64,000 bases of DNA from Aphis gossypii (taxonomy: Eukaryota > Arthropoda > Insecta > Hemiptera > Aphididae), in contig NW_026083024.1 in NCBI RefSeq assembly GCF_020184175.1, positions 1 to 64,000 on the forward strand, read 5' to 3'. The notes beneath the pieces were generated by a model, which saw nothing but the letters and a program-made list of their open reading frames with translations, was not told the origin of the DNA and ran no database searches. Shown here piece by piece: positions 21,701 through 34,000 of the stretch. The position numbers and the translations under genes were made by a program. How positions within the stretch are numbered: the first letter of the stretch is position 1; the number at the start of each line of letters is the position of its first letter.

Positions 21701-21795
21701 TATTTCTTTTTTTTATACACCTACTTATATAGAAGTATTACTTTGTTCATAATAGCTTTTCCAAAACATAAAAAAAAAATGTTTTTTTTTAGAAA

Positions 21796-22170
21796 ATGGA
21801 TTTACTTAACCATATCTTAATTGAAATTCATCGATTGGATGAAGAAATCGATGATAATGATGAGAAGGAAGTACAAAGTAAACATGAACAAAGAAAAACT
21901 ATAATTTTAATCAAAAGAAAAATTAAAATATTAAGATATGAAAAATACTTAGCTAAAACACTTTTACAAGATATAAAAAAAATAAAAATCTTAAAAGAGA
22001 ATATAATAAATTTGAGAAATGAAATATTACTTGTTAATAAATATTATGATTTGTATGGTTATGTTAGATTTCGAAAACAGACGTTAGCTTATCATCTGCA
22101 TAGCGATTATTGTACATTATTGGATGATCTAAATTTATTAACAGAATCTTTTTGTTTGAATCTAAAATGA
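21796..22170 (+). CDS. Small coiled-coil Polinton protein, 124 residues
   Basis: Intact frame whose ATG lies three bases after a TTTTTTTTTAG acceptor. It is highly charged (DEEIDDNDEKEVQSKHEQ, then Lys/Ile-rich heptads) and ends with Tyr/His/Leu-rich LAYHLHSDYCTLLDDL. A long amphipathic helix is likely. No family recognised. It sits just before PolB on the same strand and so may belong to the early (replication) transcription unit. Compare with 19668-19909. Confidence 0.55.
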   Translation: MDLLNHILIEIHRLDEEIDDNDEKEVQSKHEQRKTIILIKRKIKILRYEKYLAKTLLQDIKKIKILKENIINLRNEILLVNKYYDLYGYVRFRKQTLAYHLHSDYCTLLDDLNLLTESFCLNLK

Positions 22171-22319
22171 TTTTTTTTTTTTAAAAAAAAAACTAAGTAC
22201 TCATTATTATTTAAGAATTTTATTATTATTATTTTTTTTTTAAAAAATGTAAAAACAAAAAAACATACATTTATATATATATATATAAATTTTATGTGTT
22301 TTTTTTTTTATTATTTCAG

Positions 22320-25300
22320 TCTCATTATGAACAGAAATATAATAACAAAAAACAGCGTATGAACACGATTGGAAGTGGACTTATTGAAATAGAAAGATTT
22401 AGAAAAGGTTCAAAAACTTTCGTAATTAAGAACTGTGAAAATTATATAGATTACAAATTATTTTTTAACTATATTTTACATGAGTTAATTTTAAAGTTAA
22501 GACAATCGTGTATTAAAACGTCGATCAAATTTAATTTACACGTTGACGCTACTTACACACGTCCTATAACACATGATAAACAAGATGTGGCTTTTAAAAC
22601 TTCGAATGTTTTAGCATGTAATTCATCCGATTCGCTAGTTTGTTAAACATAAAGTTTGATAAAATATTAGCTGAAGAATCTGAATTTATTGCTAAAGGTT
22701 CAGGATGGACACTTGTTTCAATAGATGGGTTACAGTTGAGAATCAATTTAGTAAATCCATTAAAAGGAGGTACATATTTAGATTTACCTAAATTTATACG
22801 AGAAAAAAAGGCTATTATAAACGTTAAAAATAAAGATAAATACTGTTTTAAATATTCTATACTAACCAAATATGATAAGCGTTCTAATAAATCACGATTT
22901 AACCAAAAATATTTTGATTTTCTTGAAAAAAAGAGTGGGTTAGATTTTAAATGTATTGATTTCCCAACACCAATAAATCAAATTAAAAAATTTGAACGTT
23001 TAAATAATGTTTCAGTTAATGTTTATAGTTTAAATAATAAAGGTACTATTTTCCCTCTATTTATAAATAATAAAGAAGAAAAAAATCATTTTGATTTATT
23101 TTTTGTCAATAATCATAAAACATCACATTATTGTTATATTAAAGATTTTTCAAGATTTATTAGAAGTCAGAAAACTAAAAATTGTTCTAAATTAATTATT
23201 TGTAAGAGGTGTTTTACAACTTTTGGAAATAAACCATGTAAAAGTAAACTTTGGGGTGAAACAGGATTAACTGAACATAAAAAAATGTGTAGTAAGAATA
23301 AATTAGGAAGACCGATAATGTTTGAAGAAGGAAAAGAAAATAAATTCATATTTTTTAAAAGTTATAAAAAAACTTCTAGAATACCATTTGTTATTTATGC
23401 TGACTTTGAATGTATTTTAAAACCTAAACAGATAAATGAATTCACTGAAACTAGTAAAACTTATATCACAGATTTACATGAAATTGTGAGTTATGCATTT
23501 TATGTAAAAGTTGACTATAATATTATCTCAGAAAAGTTAATGCGACAGTTTAAAATTCCAACAAACATAATAATTTATAGAGGTATTGATGCGGCAAAAA
23601 ATTTTATGGAAAATATGATTGATATTTCAAAAAAAATAAATGATATTTATCAAATTAATGTACCAATGATTACGTTGACTGAAAAGGAGGAAAAAGAATT
23701 TCAAATAGCAAAGGTTTGTAAAATATGTTTATTATCTTTTGAAGAAAATGAATTATTTAAAGTTAGAGATCACTGTCATATTACTGGTAAATATAGACAA
23801 TGTATTTGTTTTAAATGTAATTTTGAAATAACCAACCCATCATTTGTTCCAATTTTTTTCATAACTTATCTTACGATAGTCACTTTATAATTCGAGAACT
23901 TGGTTTTGATGATAAGAATATACATGTTATTCCAAATTCTGTAGAAAAATATATATCTTTTAGTAAAGAGGTTGCTCCGAGATTTAGTATAAAATTCGTT
24001 GATACATTCCGTTTTATGGCCTCCTCATTAAGCGAGCTTGCAAAAAATTTACTTGAAGATAAATCAAGGTTTAAAGAAACTTTAAAATTATTTTCTAATA
24101 AAACATTTGATTTAGTCACACGAAAAGGGGTTTTCCCTTATGAGTATATTGATAGTTGGAGTAAATTAAACGAAACTCGATTACCTTCAAAATCTGCATT
24201 TTTAACTCTTTAAAAAATGAAGATAATAATAATGATTATTCTCATGCTAAAAAATTTGGAAAGTATTTAATATTAAAACTTTGGGTGAGTATAGTGATCT
24301 TTATTTGAAAACTGATGTCACCATACTAACGGATGTGTTCGAAAATTTTAGAGATTTATGTTTATCTACTCTTAGTCTAGATCCTGCTCATTATATGACT
24401 GCTCCAGGCTTTGCTTTCGATTGTATGCTTAAATATACTAAGGTTAAATTAGAAAAATTGGCTGATTATAACATGCTTTTATATTTTGAATCCTCAATCA
24501 GAGGGGGTATCTGTCAATCAGTTAAAAAGATATGCTAAAGCAAACATACCAAACATTAAAGGTTTGAACTATAATCCTAATAAATCAATTTCATGGATTA
24601 CATATCTTGATTGTGTAAATTTATATGGAAAATCGATGTTAACTGAGCTACCTTTCAAAGATTTCGAATGGGTTGATGACTTGAACATAGATGTTACTAA
24701 AATTCCTGATGATTCAAAAGTCGGATATATATTAGAAGTTGATATTGATTATCCTGAATATTTACATGAAAAACATAATGATTTCCCGTTTTTACCTTTA
24801 AACGAATGTCCTCCAAATTCAAAAGTTAAAAAATTATTAACTACTTTATCATCAAAAAAAAAATATATATTACACTATAAAAATTTAAAACAAGCAATTG
24901 CTAATGGTCTTAAATTAGTAAAAATTCATCGAGCAATCAAATTTTCACAGAGTAAATGGATGGCCTCATATATCGAACTATGTACGAGAATGAGGAGAGA
25001 AGCTAAAAATAGATTTGAAAAAGATTTTGGAAATTATTAATTAATAGCGTTTTTGGTAAATGTATGGAGAATGTTCGAACTAGAGTTTCTTTAAAACTGG
25101 TTACATCAGATAAACAAGCAAATAAATTGATGATGAAAAATACTTTTAAAGATAGAACTATATACTCTGAAAATCTTATGGCTATTCACCAAATAAGGAA
25201 ACTATCAAATTCGATAAAGCAATTTATGTAGGGTCTGCAATTTTAGATGTCTCGAAAACATTTATGTATGATTTTCATTATAATGTAATGAAAAATAAAT

Positions 25301-26411
25301 ATAATAATAAAATACGATTATTGTACTCGGATACAGATTCTTTGGTATATAATATTCGAACATTTAATTTTTTTGATGATATTAGATATGATTTATTTCC
25401 GTATTTTGATACATCAAACTATTGTTGCGTCCCGACTAGGTCGATTCATGCATCAACGTACAAAATGAATACGTCGTGTTGTTCAAGTATAAGTTAATTG
25501 TTTATTAAAATAAGTCTTGCACGAATACAAATATTATAAGCTTAATGTAGAATATATAAAATAAGATGGTGAGTGGTGTTACGACCAGCCTCAGAAACTG
25601 ATATCAAAATGACTTGAGTGGTGTTTACGACCTGCCTCTGAGTGTCATAGATATCCCTATTCGTTGGTTATACAGTAACCGTCTGTCGAGCTCTTGTCTC
25701 GATCCCTCTTATATATGATTTCTTACAAGAGTGGGCGGTGACTTCGTCATACGAGGGGTCCCGGAACGACTGCTTGTGTATTCTTACCCATGATTCTTAT
25801 CGAATCGTTAAGACACCGAGTTTCGACTTTTGCAAAGAGACGTGTGAATTTACTTTAATTGTCAAATTATTATATTAATATAATATTCTACTCTCTCGTG
25901 TCCTGTACTCGTGTGCCTGTGGTATTAATTTTACAAGTTAGGAAATTTGACATTGTATGATCTTATGCATATAAAATAATCGATACGGACAGTATAGGTC
26001 CGTAACACTATCCAAAAGATCATTATTGTTTTAGCGAAAATCATAAAAATCAACCTGGTTATTTTAAAGATGAAATGGGGGGAAAAATTTTAAAAGAATT
26101 TGTTTCATTAAGACCGAAATTATATGCTTACAAGACTGAAAACAACGATGAGGTTAAAAAAGCTAAAGGTGTAAAAAATATGTAATTAATCAACATATGT
26201 ATTTTAAAAATTATATAGAAGTATTAAATGCGTACATAAACCATATCTCTCTTGATAATAAACAAACTTGTAGAAACATGAATTTTATTCAATCGAATAA
26301 ACATGTTGGTTCATTCTAAAACAATGAATAAGCTTGTACTAAGTGGTAACGATGATAAACGTTTTATAAACACGATGGGATTAACCACTAGCATACGAAC
26401 ATTATAATTAA
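22320..26411 (+). pseudogene. polB: Protein-primed DNA polymerase B of the Polinton, broken
   Basis: Replicates the element by protein priming from the TIRs. The coding region begins after an ATTTCAG acceptor at 22319, with MNTIGSGL at 22359. Seen in order: ExoI YADFECI (about 23397), a Cys/His HNH-like insertion CKICLLSF...RDHCHITGKYR (about 23730-23820), ExoII HNLSYDSHF (about 23860), ExoIII YSDLYLKTD (about 24292), motif A YLDCVNLYG (about 24604), motif B LINSVFGK (about 25040) and motif C YSDTDS (about 25325). The C-terminus ends near 26411. At least seven single-base shifts split it, and a 585-bp solo LTR interrupts it at 25423. All catalytic Asp residues named are present. A thumb/C-terminal part is readable after the LTR (GYFKDEMGG). 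Confidence 0.9.
25423..26007 (-). mobile_element. Solo LTR, gypsy-like, 585 bp, inside polB
   Basis: Plus-strand ends TGTTGCG and CGTAACA, flanked by CTAT at 25419-25422 and 26008-26011, a clean 4-bp target duplication. Removing it restores the PolB reading frame after FDTSNY. On the minus strand it has TATATAAGAGGGA and AATAAA, as in the LTR at 5731-6172, so both belong to one LTR family with ends TGTTA...CGCAACA. Confidence 0.9.
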
Positions 26412-26460
26412 AAAAATAATTATTCTAATATTCACTATGTTTAAGAAAATCGATATTAAG

Positions 26461-26690
26461 TATTTCTAAAAAATTTAATTATTATCATCAGTAGGTGTTT
26501 TTTTTACGCTATCGAGTGATAATAATTATTTCTAAAAATTATTATCATCAGTAGGTGTTTTTTCCACGCTTCTAGTGATAATAATTATTTCTAAATTAAA
26601 TTATTATCATCAGTAGGTGTTTTTTCCACGCTATCTAGTGATAATAATTATTCCTAAAATTTAAATTATTATCATCAGTAGGTATCGTTC
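26461..26690. repeat. Tandem hairpin repeat between convergent polB and int
   Basis: Three full and one partial units of about 62-65 bases. Each has the arms AATTATTATCA and TGATAATAATT around a conserved loop with CAGTAGGTGTTTTTT and CACGCT. It fills the space between the ends of PolB (plus) and integrase (minus), so a transcript 3'-end or replication role is possible. Confidence 0.75.
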
Positions 26691-26787
26691 AAAGTGAAAG
26701 GAAACATTATATGAATAACTAAAATAATTAATTAATACTGTTTTTTTTTTATTTTTATAAAAAGGTAAAATATATATAAAAAAAAAA

Positions 26788-27697
26788 TTATTTAATAATA
26801 TCTTTCGATAATATCCATGAATTATGACTGGAATCAAAACCCATCCATTTAACAAGCATTTTATCTTTACTTTTTTTTATAATACGTTCAATTAGAAATG
26901 TGTTCGGAAAATCGGTCAATTTAATTCTTGCTCATAAAAACCACCTAGAATTATATTGTTTGATCCATCCTTAGCTGATAAGTTATTGGTTCTGTATGTA
27001 AACCTTTTGAAACTGTGAAAATTTCTGTTGTCCAATTTGGTGTATATCCTTTACTAAATATATGCTTATATTTTGATATTCTTACTTTATCATTAATTTA
27101 AATTTTGGTTTATATAATGTTTTATTTGTTTGTATATTTGATTTGATTTTACTTGTATTTATTCTAGCGTCATATGGTGTACATTTAATTGATCTATGTT
27201 TTGTATGATTATAATTATAAATAATTTTTGATATTTTTTTTATACCAATTCCATGTACTGTTGCAGTAAAATGTTTGTATATATTATTTTTTAGAGTTTG
27301 TATAGCACGTTCTCCAATTGAACACTTGATAACGCTATACGTACTATAATGTCTAATTTTATTTTTTTCATTAACTGTTGAAATTGATTATTATAAAATT
27401 CTGTACCATTATCTGTTTGTAATAATTTTGGATTAGCTTGTTTTAATATATTAAACATACCTTTTGTACATTCTTTTCCTGTTTTATTTTCAATGATTCT
27501 ACCCATACATATTTCGTGTATGTATCTATAACAACTAAAATATACTTAAAACCAAGATTTTGTTTAGAATGAGATTGCATATCCATTAAATCAGCTTGCC
27601 AAAGGTCATCTTTAAATCGTGTTATTATACTACGTCTTGGAAATACTTTTCTTGCAGGTCGATGTAGCTCATTAGCTAAACCCTCTAATGTAGACAT
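26788..27697 (-). pseudogene. int: Polinton retroviral-type integrase with chromodomain, broken
   Basis: Integrates the element and makes the 6-bp duplication. From ATG at 27697: STLEGLANELHRPARK, then first catalytic Asp in DLWQADLMDM, second in TDNGTEFYN, and Glu in GERAIQTLK (the last needs a frame change near 27340). Then a C-terminal part with KPKFKL, YTPNWTTE, and a chromodomain-like end FLIERIIKK...LVKWMGFDS..NSWI, stop at 26788. At least three one-base shifts. Its start overlaps by 26 bases the end of the upstream gene. The core DDE residues are retained, so this was recently functional or carries sequencing errors. Confidence 0.9.
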
Positions 27698-28746
27698 AAA
27701 CTATAATATTCCTCTCACGTAATTCTTCTATAATAGATATGATTTCATTATTTACACCAGTATTACCAGCATTTTGGGATGATGTTAAAAGATTTAATCT
27801 AACAACTAATTCATTTGGATCATCATAATACACTAATTGTGTATGAGGTATTACATCTTTATATAAACCAGATCCTTTCTTAACTGACGGTGATAAACTA
27901 AAGTTAAATAGCTGATCAGTTGGAGGTTCTTCAAATTTAGAATTAATCACTGAAGAAGAAAAATCAAATGGTTCATTTGATATGGCTGTATCATTAATAA
28001 TGTTTCTTCGTTTTGCGCCTGAGCTGGATAAAAAGTTATCAAATTCTTTTAATTTTAATTGAGAAGGAGTTTTAACTTTTGTGTTATTTATTTTCAATAC
28101 TTCCTCATTTAATTGTTTTTCATCAATTTTCATTCGATCATATAGAGGTTTTACAACGTTCATCCATTTGAAATATCTTGAGGTTTTAGGTTTCCCGTCT
28201 GCCTTTAAATAAACTTTACTTGTTTTTAGAATATTATAATATGATTCCATATCTTCTATCGTCATATTTTTTGGTACTTTGTCACATAATAAAGACCAAA
28301 GTCCTTTAGTCCAAGGGTAGTAATTATCAAGCAAGCGTAAGTTACCATGATCAAAAGTGACAGGAATATCTGATATTTAAGTTGATCATTAACCGAATCA
28401 TAATGCATGCCATACGATTTATCATATCGCTGTAATTTAGGATTAGAAATTAAAAATTATCGAACGATGAATTTGATTCGTTTTCGCTATCTCCATCACT
28501 AGTGATCAAGGTATTTTTTTTTTTAGTAGTGTCAGAAATAAATGAAGTGTTTTTTTCTGGAATTGAAGTCAATGGTTTGAGTAAAGGTATAAATGTTTCG
28601 CGAAAATAGTTATCAGAATCTATAACACCACGCTTCATGTTCATTATTTTACGTTTGATATTTTTTTTTGATAATATCAAATTTTTTAACAAAACTTTAT
28701 CTTTATTCATTGAAAATAATGAACTTAATATATCTGTTTCCTTCAA
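27672..28746 (-). pseudogene. Integrase-linked Polinton protein, two parts
   Basis: Two open pieces, 28746-28450 (METDILSS-like start, Lys/Ser-rich) and 28334-27672 (starts YYPWTKGLW), with readable in-between sequence in other frames (RYDKSYGMHYDS). The second part has KTSRYFKWMNVVKPLYDRM, an acidic-basic low-complexity middle and ends with GNTGVNNEIISIIEELRE. This protein regularly precedes the integrase in insect Polintons; no enzymatic motif is visible. The overlap with the integrase start suggests coordinated translation or an ancestral fusion. Confidence 0.65.
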
Positions 28747-28798
28747 CTAAAGATAATGCTATGTAGATTTTGTCTATATTACAACTATATTTATATAC

Positions 28799-29490
28799 TT
28801 ATTTTTTTTTAATAAAAGTATGAAAACCACATCTATATCTACCTTCATTCATTTCACGTGTTTTATCAATAACCATAAATCCGTTATCACTATGATACCA
28901 GCAGAAATGAGAAATTTTCCGAAATTCTGAGAAATCCATATCTGCTGATGAATGATCATTGAATATATGTTTTAAATTTGTATCATCCTGTTTTAGAATT
29001 ATTAATAAATTTGAATTATCTCTTACCAGTTGCTTCGGAATTTTAGAATATGTTTGTGCTAAATAGAATACAGAGCTAGCACCTGAATGTCTACACATTC
29101 CGAAATATTCTCTTATTATCGACTGCGGACCACATAAAACATCATCGAAAATTATTACAGAATTCTTTTTAGTTAAATTCGGTTTTATAACTTTATCAGC
29201 GTCTGAAAATATAAAAATGTTAGCACCTTTTATATCATCTATTTTTTTTTTAATAAAACATATTTTTCTTGATTAGAAGTTTTTGAGTATAAATAAATAT
29301 TTTCAAATCTTATTCCGTTTTCATGAGTGATTAGATTATACATTATATTTGTTTTACCTGAACCACTAGGACCGACTATAATAGCACGTATAGTATCAGG
29401 TAACAACGGTCCATGTCTTGACGTTTTTTTTATTATTTGAGTATCAACGTTCGAAATATCTAATTTATCTTTCTGTTCAATCAAATCCAT
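28799..29490 (-). pseudogene. Genome-packaging ATPase (FtsK/HerA type), one frameshift
   Basis: Packages DNA into the capsid in Polintons and related viruses. From ATG at 29490 (DLIEQKDKLD): Walker A GPSGSGKTN near 29370, YLYSK, then, after a break in an A9 run near 29245, Walker B VIIFDDVL near 29150, SGASSVFYLAQTY and C-terminal RCGFHTF, ending at 28799. A TTACAG acceptor lies upstream (near 29568), so an extra 5' exon is possible. The motif set and about 230-residue length fit the family. Confidence 0.88.
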
Positions 29491-29624
29491 TTTTTTTTTT
29501 CTTATAAATACTCTGGATCTTTTAAATTTATAACCAGTGAAAGATAGTGTGCTCAACCTGTAAGTAGAAATCAGATAAGACTGGTGAAGGTTTTATAAAC
29601 TTCTTTATAAATACTGAAATAAAG

Positions 29625-29931
29625 TATGATGAAGGTTAAACAGAAAATAGGTATGAGTTATAAAGGTAAACATAAAAGTAATAAAAAATAAAAAAGAGAA
29701 CACTAGCTGCAAAAAAAGGAAAGGTTAAAAAATCCTAATGGTAAAAGATTGATTTTAACACCAGGTCAGACAGGAGGTGCGATTCCTCTAATTCCTATTT
29801 TCGCAGGGTTATCAGCTCTCGGTAGTTTAATGTCTGGGAATGCTAGTGTTTATAATGCAATTCAAAATTCGAAAAAAAAGAAAGGTAGCGGATTGAATTT
29901 AATCAATAATGGATCAAGGAAAAAAAACTGA
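29625..29931 (+). pseudogene. Small core/pX-like Polinton protein
   Basis: Starts with a strongly basic segment (MKVKQKIGMSYKGKHKS...) and, after one or two one-base shifts, continues as KRLILTPGQTGGAIPLIPIFAGLSALGSLMSG, a Gly/Ala hydrophobic stretch, ending KKKKGSGL...RKKN. A basic N-terminus plus a hydrophobic Gly-rich helix recalls adenovirus core or membrane-lytic minor proteins, but this is only resemblance. It is transcribed with the protease and capsid genes; the protease ATG overlaps its end by 23 bases. Confidence 0.6.
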
Positions 29932-30302
29932 TAAAAACGTTACCTGACAGACCACTCACATCTAGAGACATTATAAAATACATTGCAAAGTTTAATATCA
30001 ATCATTTCCGAGGAGTCTTTTCACGAGATGACTTACCTAAAAAACCACGAACAATTGAATGTGGTATATTAAACTTAGACGTATCTTCAGGTGATGGAAG
30101 TCATTGGGTAGCGTTTTACAAAATTAAAGATAAGGTTGTATATTTTGATAGCTTCGGTGATTTACCTCCACCAATTGAATTACAAAACTATTTCAAAGGA
30201 AACACGATTATATATAACTATTCAAATTATCAAGATTTTAATTCATTTAATTGTGGACATTTATGTCTTGAATTTTTACAATGTATGAATCAATTACATT
30301 AA
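29909..30302 (+). pseudogene. Adenain-like cysteine protease (PRO)
   Basis: Maturation protease of Polintons. From ATG at 29909 (MDQGKK) with one surplus A in the A8 run, then LPDRPLTSRDI. The catalytic set is complete: His in GDGSHWVAFY, Asp in YFDSFGD, Gln in SNYQDFN and Cys in FNCGHLCLEFL. Length (about 130 residues) is short compared with adenain of around 200, as usual for Polintons. The stop at 30300-30302 overlaps the start of the minor capsid gene (30281) by 22 bases. Confidence 0.88.
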
Positions 30303-30686
30303 GTTTAACTGGTAATACAACTACATTATCTGTACATTATTTTCCAGCAATTGATGTGTACGATGACTCGGAAATTGCTTTGTTAAATTTACAAACATAT
30401 AATACATTTCCAAACATAAATGAAACTAATAACCAGTTTGAAATACATTTAGAAAACCCCGATCGTTTACTAAATAATAATAAATTTCCAACCTGTTTTA
30501 TCACACTGAAAAAGGGTGTTACGGTATTAAGGATATTAAAAATCAAATTTTAAAGCAAATAGATGACTTTCATAATGTTAACGAATACATTGGAATACAA
30601 CTAACAGAGAAAATAACTTTTGATATCGGGATTGATCAAGTAGATTTTAAGACAACCATATTCAGTAATGCAACAATACGTTTTAA
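30281..30686 (+). pseudogene. Minor capsid protein, 5' part (split by piggyBac)
   Basis: Penton-like single jelly-roll protein. The frame from ATG 30281 (MYESITLSLTGN) reads LSVHYFPAIDVYDDSEIALLNLQTYNTFPNI, which is typical of Polinton minor capsid proteins. A one-base shift near 30530 moves it to YGIKDIKNQILKQ, and it reaches FSNATIRF at 30682. There the piggyBac is inserted at TTAA (30683-30686). The gene resumes at 39484. Confidence 0.85.
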
Positions 30687-31007
30687 CCCTTTCAGTCCCC
30701 AACGCCATTAGAATGGCATAATGATATAAAAGTCGTTATAAAATTGAATTTAAATTATTTCGTTGTGTAATACATGAATATATATGTAAAAACATGTGTA
30801 GAATACGTTAAAAATGATAACAATACAATTCGGACCTTATATAAAACGATAATGACAATTTATTGATAACAAAAATGTTTACTAGAATATTTGATTAATT
30901 TTTTCACATTTCATTGTATTATCAAAAGAAAAACAAGTTCTAAAAATCCGATATTTTTTTTCTTGTGTACACACTGATATTGTTATCAAATTATGAAGTG
31001 ATATAGT

Positions 31008-34000
31008 CATGAACTACTACACAGGACTGGACACTATTGGTAGGAGGAGAGCAGGGAGTCGTCCACAAAGTTATACATATTCGGTACACATGCGACGCAA
31101 CGCCATCTGTGAGATAAGAAATATTTTGTTATATAAAATACCGCCTTTTTTTAAATTGTTTAGATTATCTGAATAATATTAATATGATCTTTAAAATTTT
31201 AAATACATTTTTGTAGATTTGTTCAGGTGTTCATTTTTTTAGAAGCAGTTTACTTGTATCCAAGGTAGTATTAAAATAGCTTTACGTTGTGGTATTGTAC
31301 TAACAATGATATTGGTTTTTTTTACATTTCTTTATTGTCTTAAGCCGAACAGTTTTTAAAATAGATTGTTTACATTTAGGTATAGTTGAAACCATAAGTG
31401 TGTATACGAGAATGGCATATAATTGTATTACTAATTGACTGTACAGTGTACACTTTGTTATAACTTTTTAATAATCTTATTATAACCATGTTTAACTTTA
31501 AAAAAATAAATATATATATATATAATATATATCATCAACTTGTGTTTGTTTATTTCATCACTGTTTCCTTTCTAAATTAGTGTTCAGTATCTTAAACTGT
31601 TCACTCTTTAAGCAGTAATTATATTCTGATAATATTCTATAAATAGTATCATTATTATATTGAACTGTGTTGTTAATAATTGTTTTTCAAAAATTAAAAA
31701 GTAAAATTTAACTTGAGTAAAATTGTAAAAATAAATATGGGTCGTAAATGTAGTGTGAAATTGTGTGAAAGTAATAAGACTACTGAACACACAACTTTAT
31801 TTTCAATTCCAAAAAATCAAATATTACATGAAAAATGGACAAGTATTGTTAACGCTTGGAATTGCAACAATACTAAAGTAAAGTATTTATGCCATAAACA
31901 TTTTGAAGATAATGATATTAACAAAACATTTGATGGTTTCACTATAGAAGATAATCAGGTACTCATTTACGCATCAATAAATTAATTCAGCTCACATTTT
32001 CATTGAAGTTGGGTGGGTTTGATCAATTCATAAATCAATTATAAACATTTTTCATTATATTTTATTTTAAAATTAAATTTTAATTAGTGTAACTTACTAT
32101 ACAACATTTTTTAGCCTTGGGCAAAAAGAACAAAATTTACATTAAAACTTGGCGCTTTACCTAAGATTTTTAATTCGTCGAATGTACCACATTGTCGCAA
32201 AACATTAAAATGGTCTGAAGATGAACTTATACTCAATAAAAATGTAGACATGGTGGACTTAAAGTAATTATACTCATAGTAAAAGAATATTGAACCAGAT
32301 AATTTTTATTAGGCATTGATGAAACACAAATAAACTTAAACCTTGTTTTATACTTAACTATAATACATTCTTTTATTTTATAATACTAGAAGTCCAATAA
32401 TAAATGAAGACAACCATAAAACTAAAAATGAGGACCATTATTCATCAACATCAATAATTGTTCAAGAGATAATAACCATTGTATGAAATATGAATTACCA
32501 TATTATAATACATTTCAAAATATATCAATAATAAATTATTAAAAGTGTATTATTTATTACAGATATCAACATTTCATGATTTAATCAATGTATTTGAAAG
32601 TATTAAGATCCCTATAACTTGGACTTCTTATAAAGAAGAGAATTTCATTTCATTTTGTTGTCTAAAACCAATGATTGAAAAAAATAAAATGATCATTGAA
32701 AAACAGATAGTTTTTAATAAGAATCTTGACATTTTATTTTACATCAATGACAAATTATTAAATACTGATCAACATGGTAACACAATATTTTTTTCAAAAA
32801 TGACAAAATATGACATAGAAGAAGTTATTTTAAATTTCGATCAAAAGAAAATATGCAGAGGGGGCCCTTCCTCAACTTATTTTCCAGGTTTGTAATCGTT
32901 AATTTGTATTCAGTGCTTACCTGTAAAAATCAATGATAAATCTTTAATTTTTAACTGAATTTTATTTTATAAAAATTCTTAGGTATTGAAATTAAGTATG
33001 GAATAATTTATTTAAATGACATTTGGTATCATAAAAATTGTATGGTTTTAATGAATACACAAAAATCAAGATGTGAGTGGTGTGAGCGATTATGTAGCAT
33101 ATTTAGAGCTAAAAAACATTATCTTGATAAATGTAAAAAGAAGAAAACTATTAAACGTTTAGGATCCACGCTTACACCAAACAGGAAGAACATGTTATTA
33201 GGCATTCAGAAAAAAAAAATTTATTTAAAAAAATCAAATCTAAGGTACATATTATAATATGCAATATGCATTTATAGTTTTTTAATATTTTATTTAACAA
33301 TATTAAATTTAATGGTATAGATTACAATCATCTTTAGAAAAATTAAGAAGTCAATTCAGTGGAATTAAAGAAAAAATGAAATTTAAAACCACTGAATCTA
33401 CAATTAACCAATTAATTAAAAATAGTTTTAATGTTAATGAATCTGAAACTGCTGTGATAAATGAAATAATATCTTCAAGTAAAATTAAAAACCCCAAAGG
33501 ACGTCGCTATTCAGAAAATTGGTTACTTTTATGTATACTTTTACACATAAGGTAATCAATACTAAATACTTTTAATACAAAAAAATATATAATAATAGTA
33601 ACATTACCTATTACCATTTAATTGTTTTATAGATCAGCAAGTACTTATAAATTTCTACGAGACCAACAGATATTACCATTGCCATGTGCTAGAACCATTC
33701 GTCGCTATCTATCGTTAACAAAAACTGGTTGTGGATTTGATTCAAATTTTTTTTTACTTTTAAAAAAAAATTATTAACCATGAATGACGAAGAAAAACAT
33801 GGAATCTTAATTTTTGATGAAATTTCTTTAAGAGAAAGCATAGAAGTCAACACCAATTGTTTAACCTATACCGGATTAGAAGATTTTGGAGAAGATGCAG
33901 ACATACAACATTATGGGGAAAAAGCTAATCACGGATTAGTTTTCATGTTTCAAAGTTTACACAGCAATTTTTCACAGCCAATAGCCGTGTTTACGTCTAA

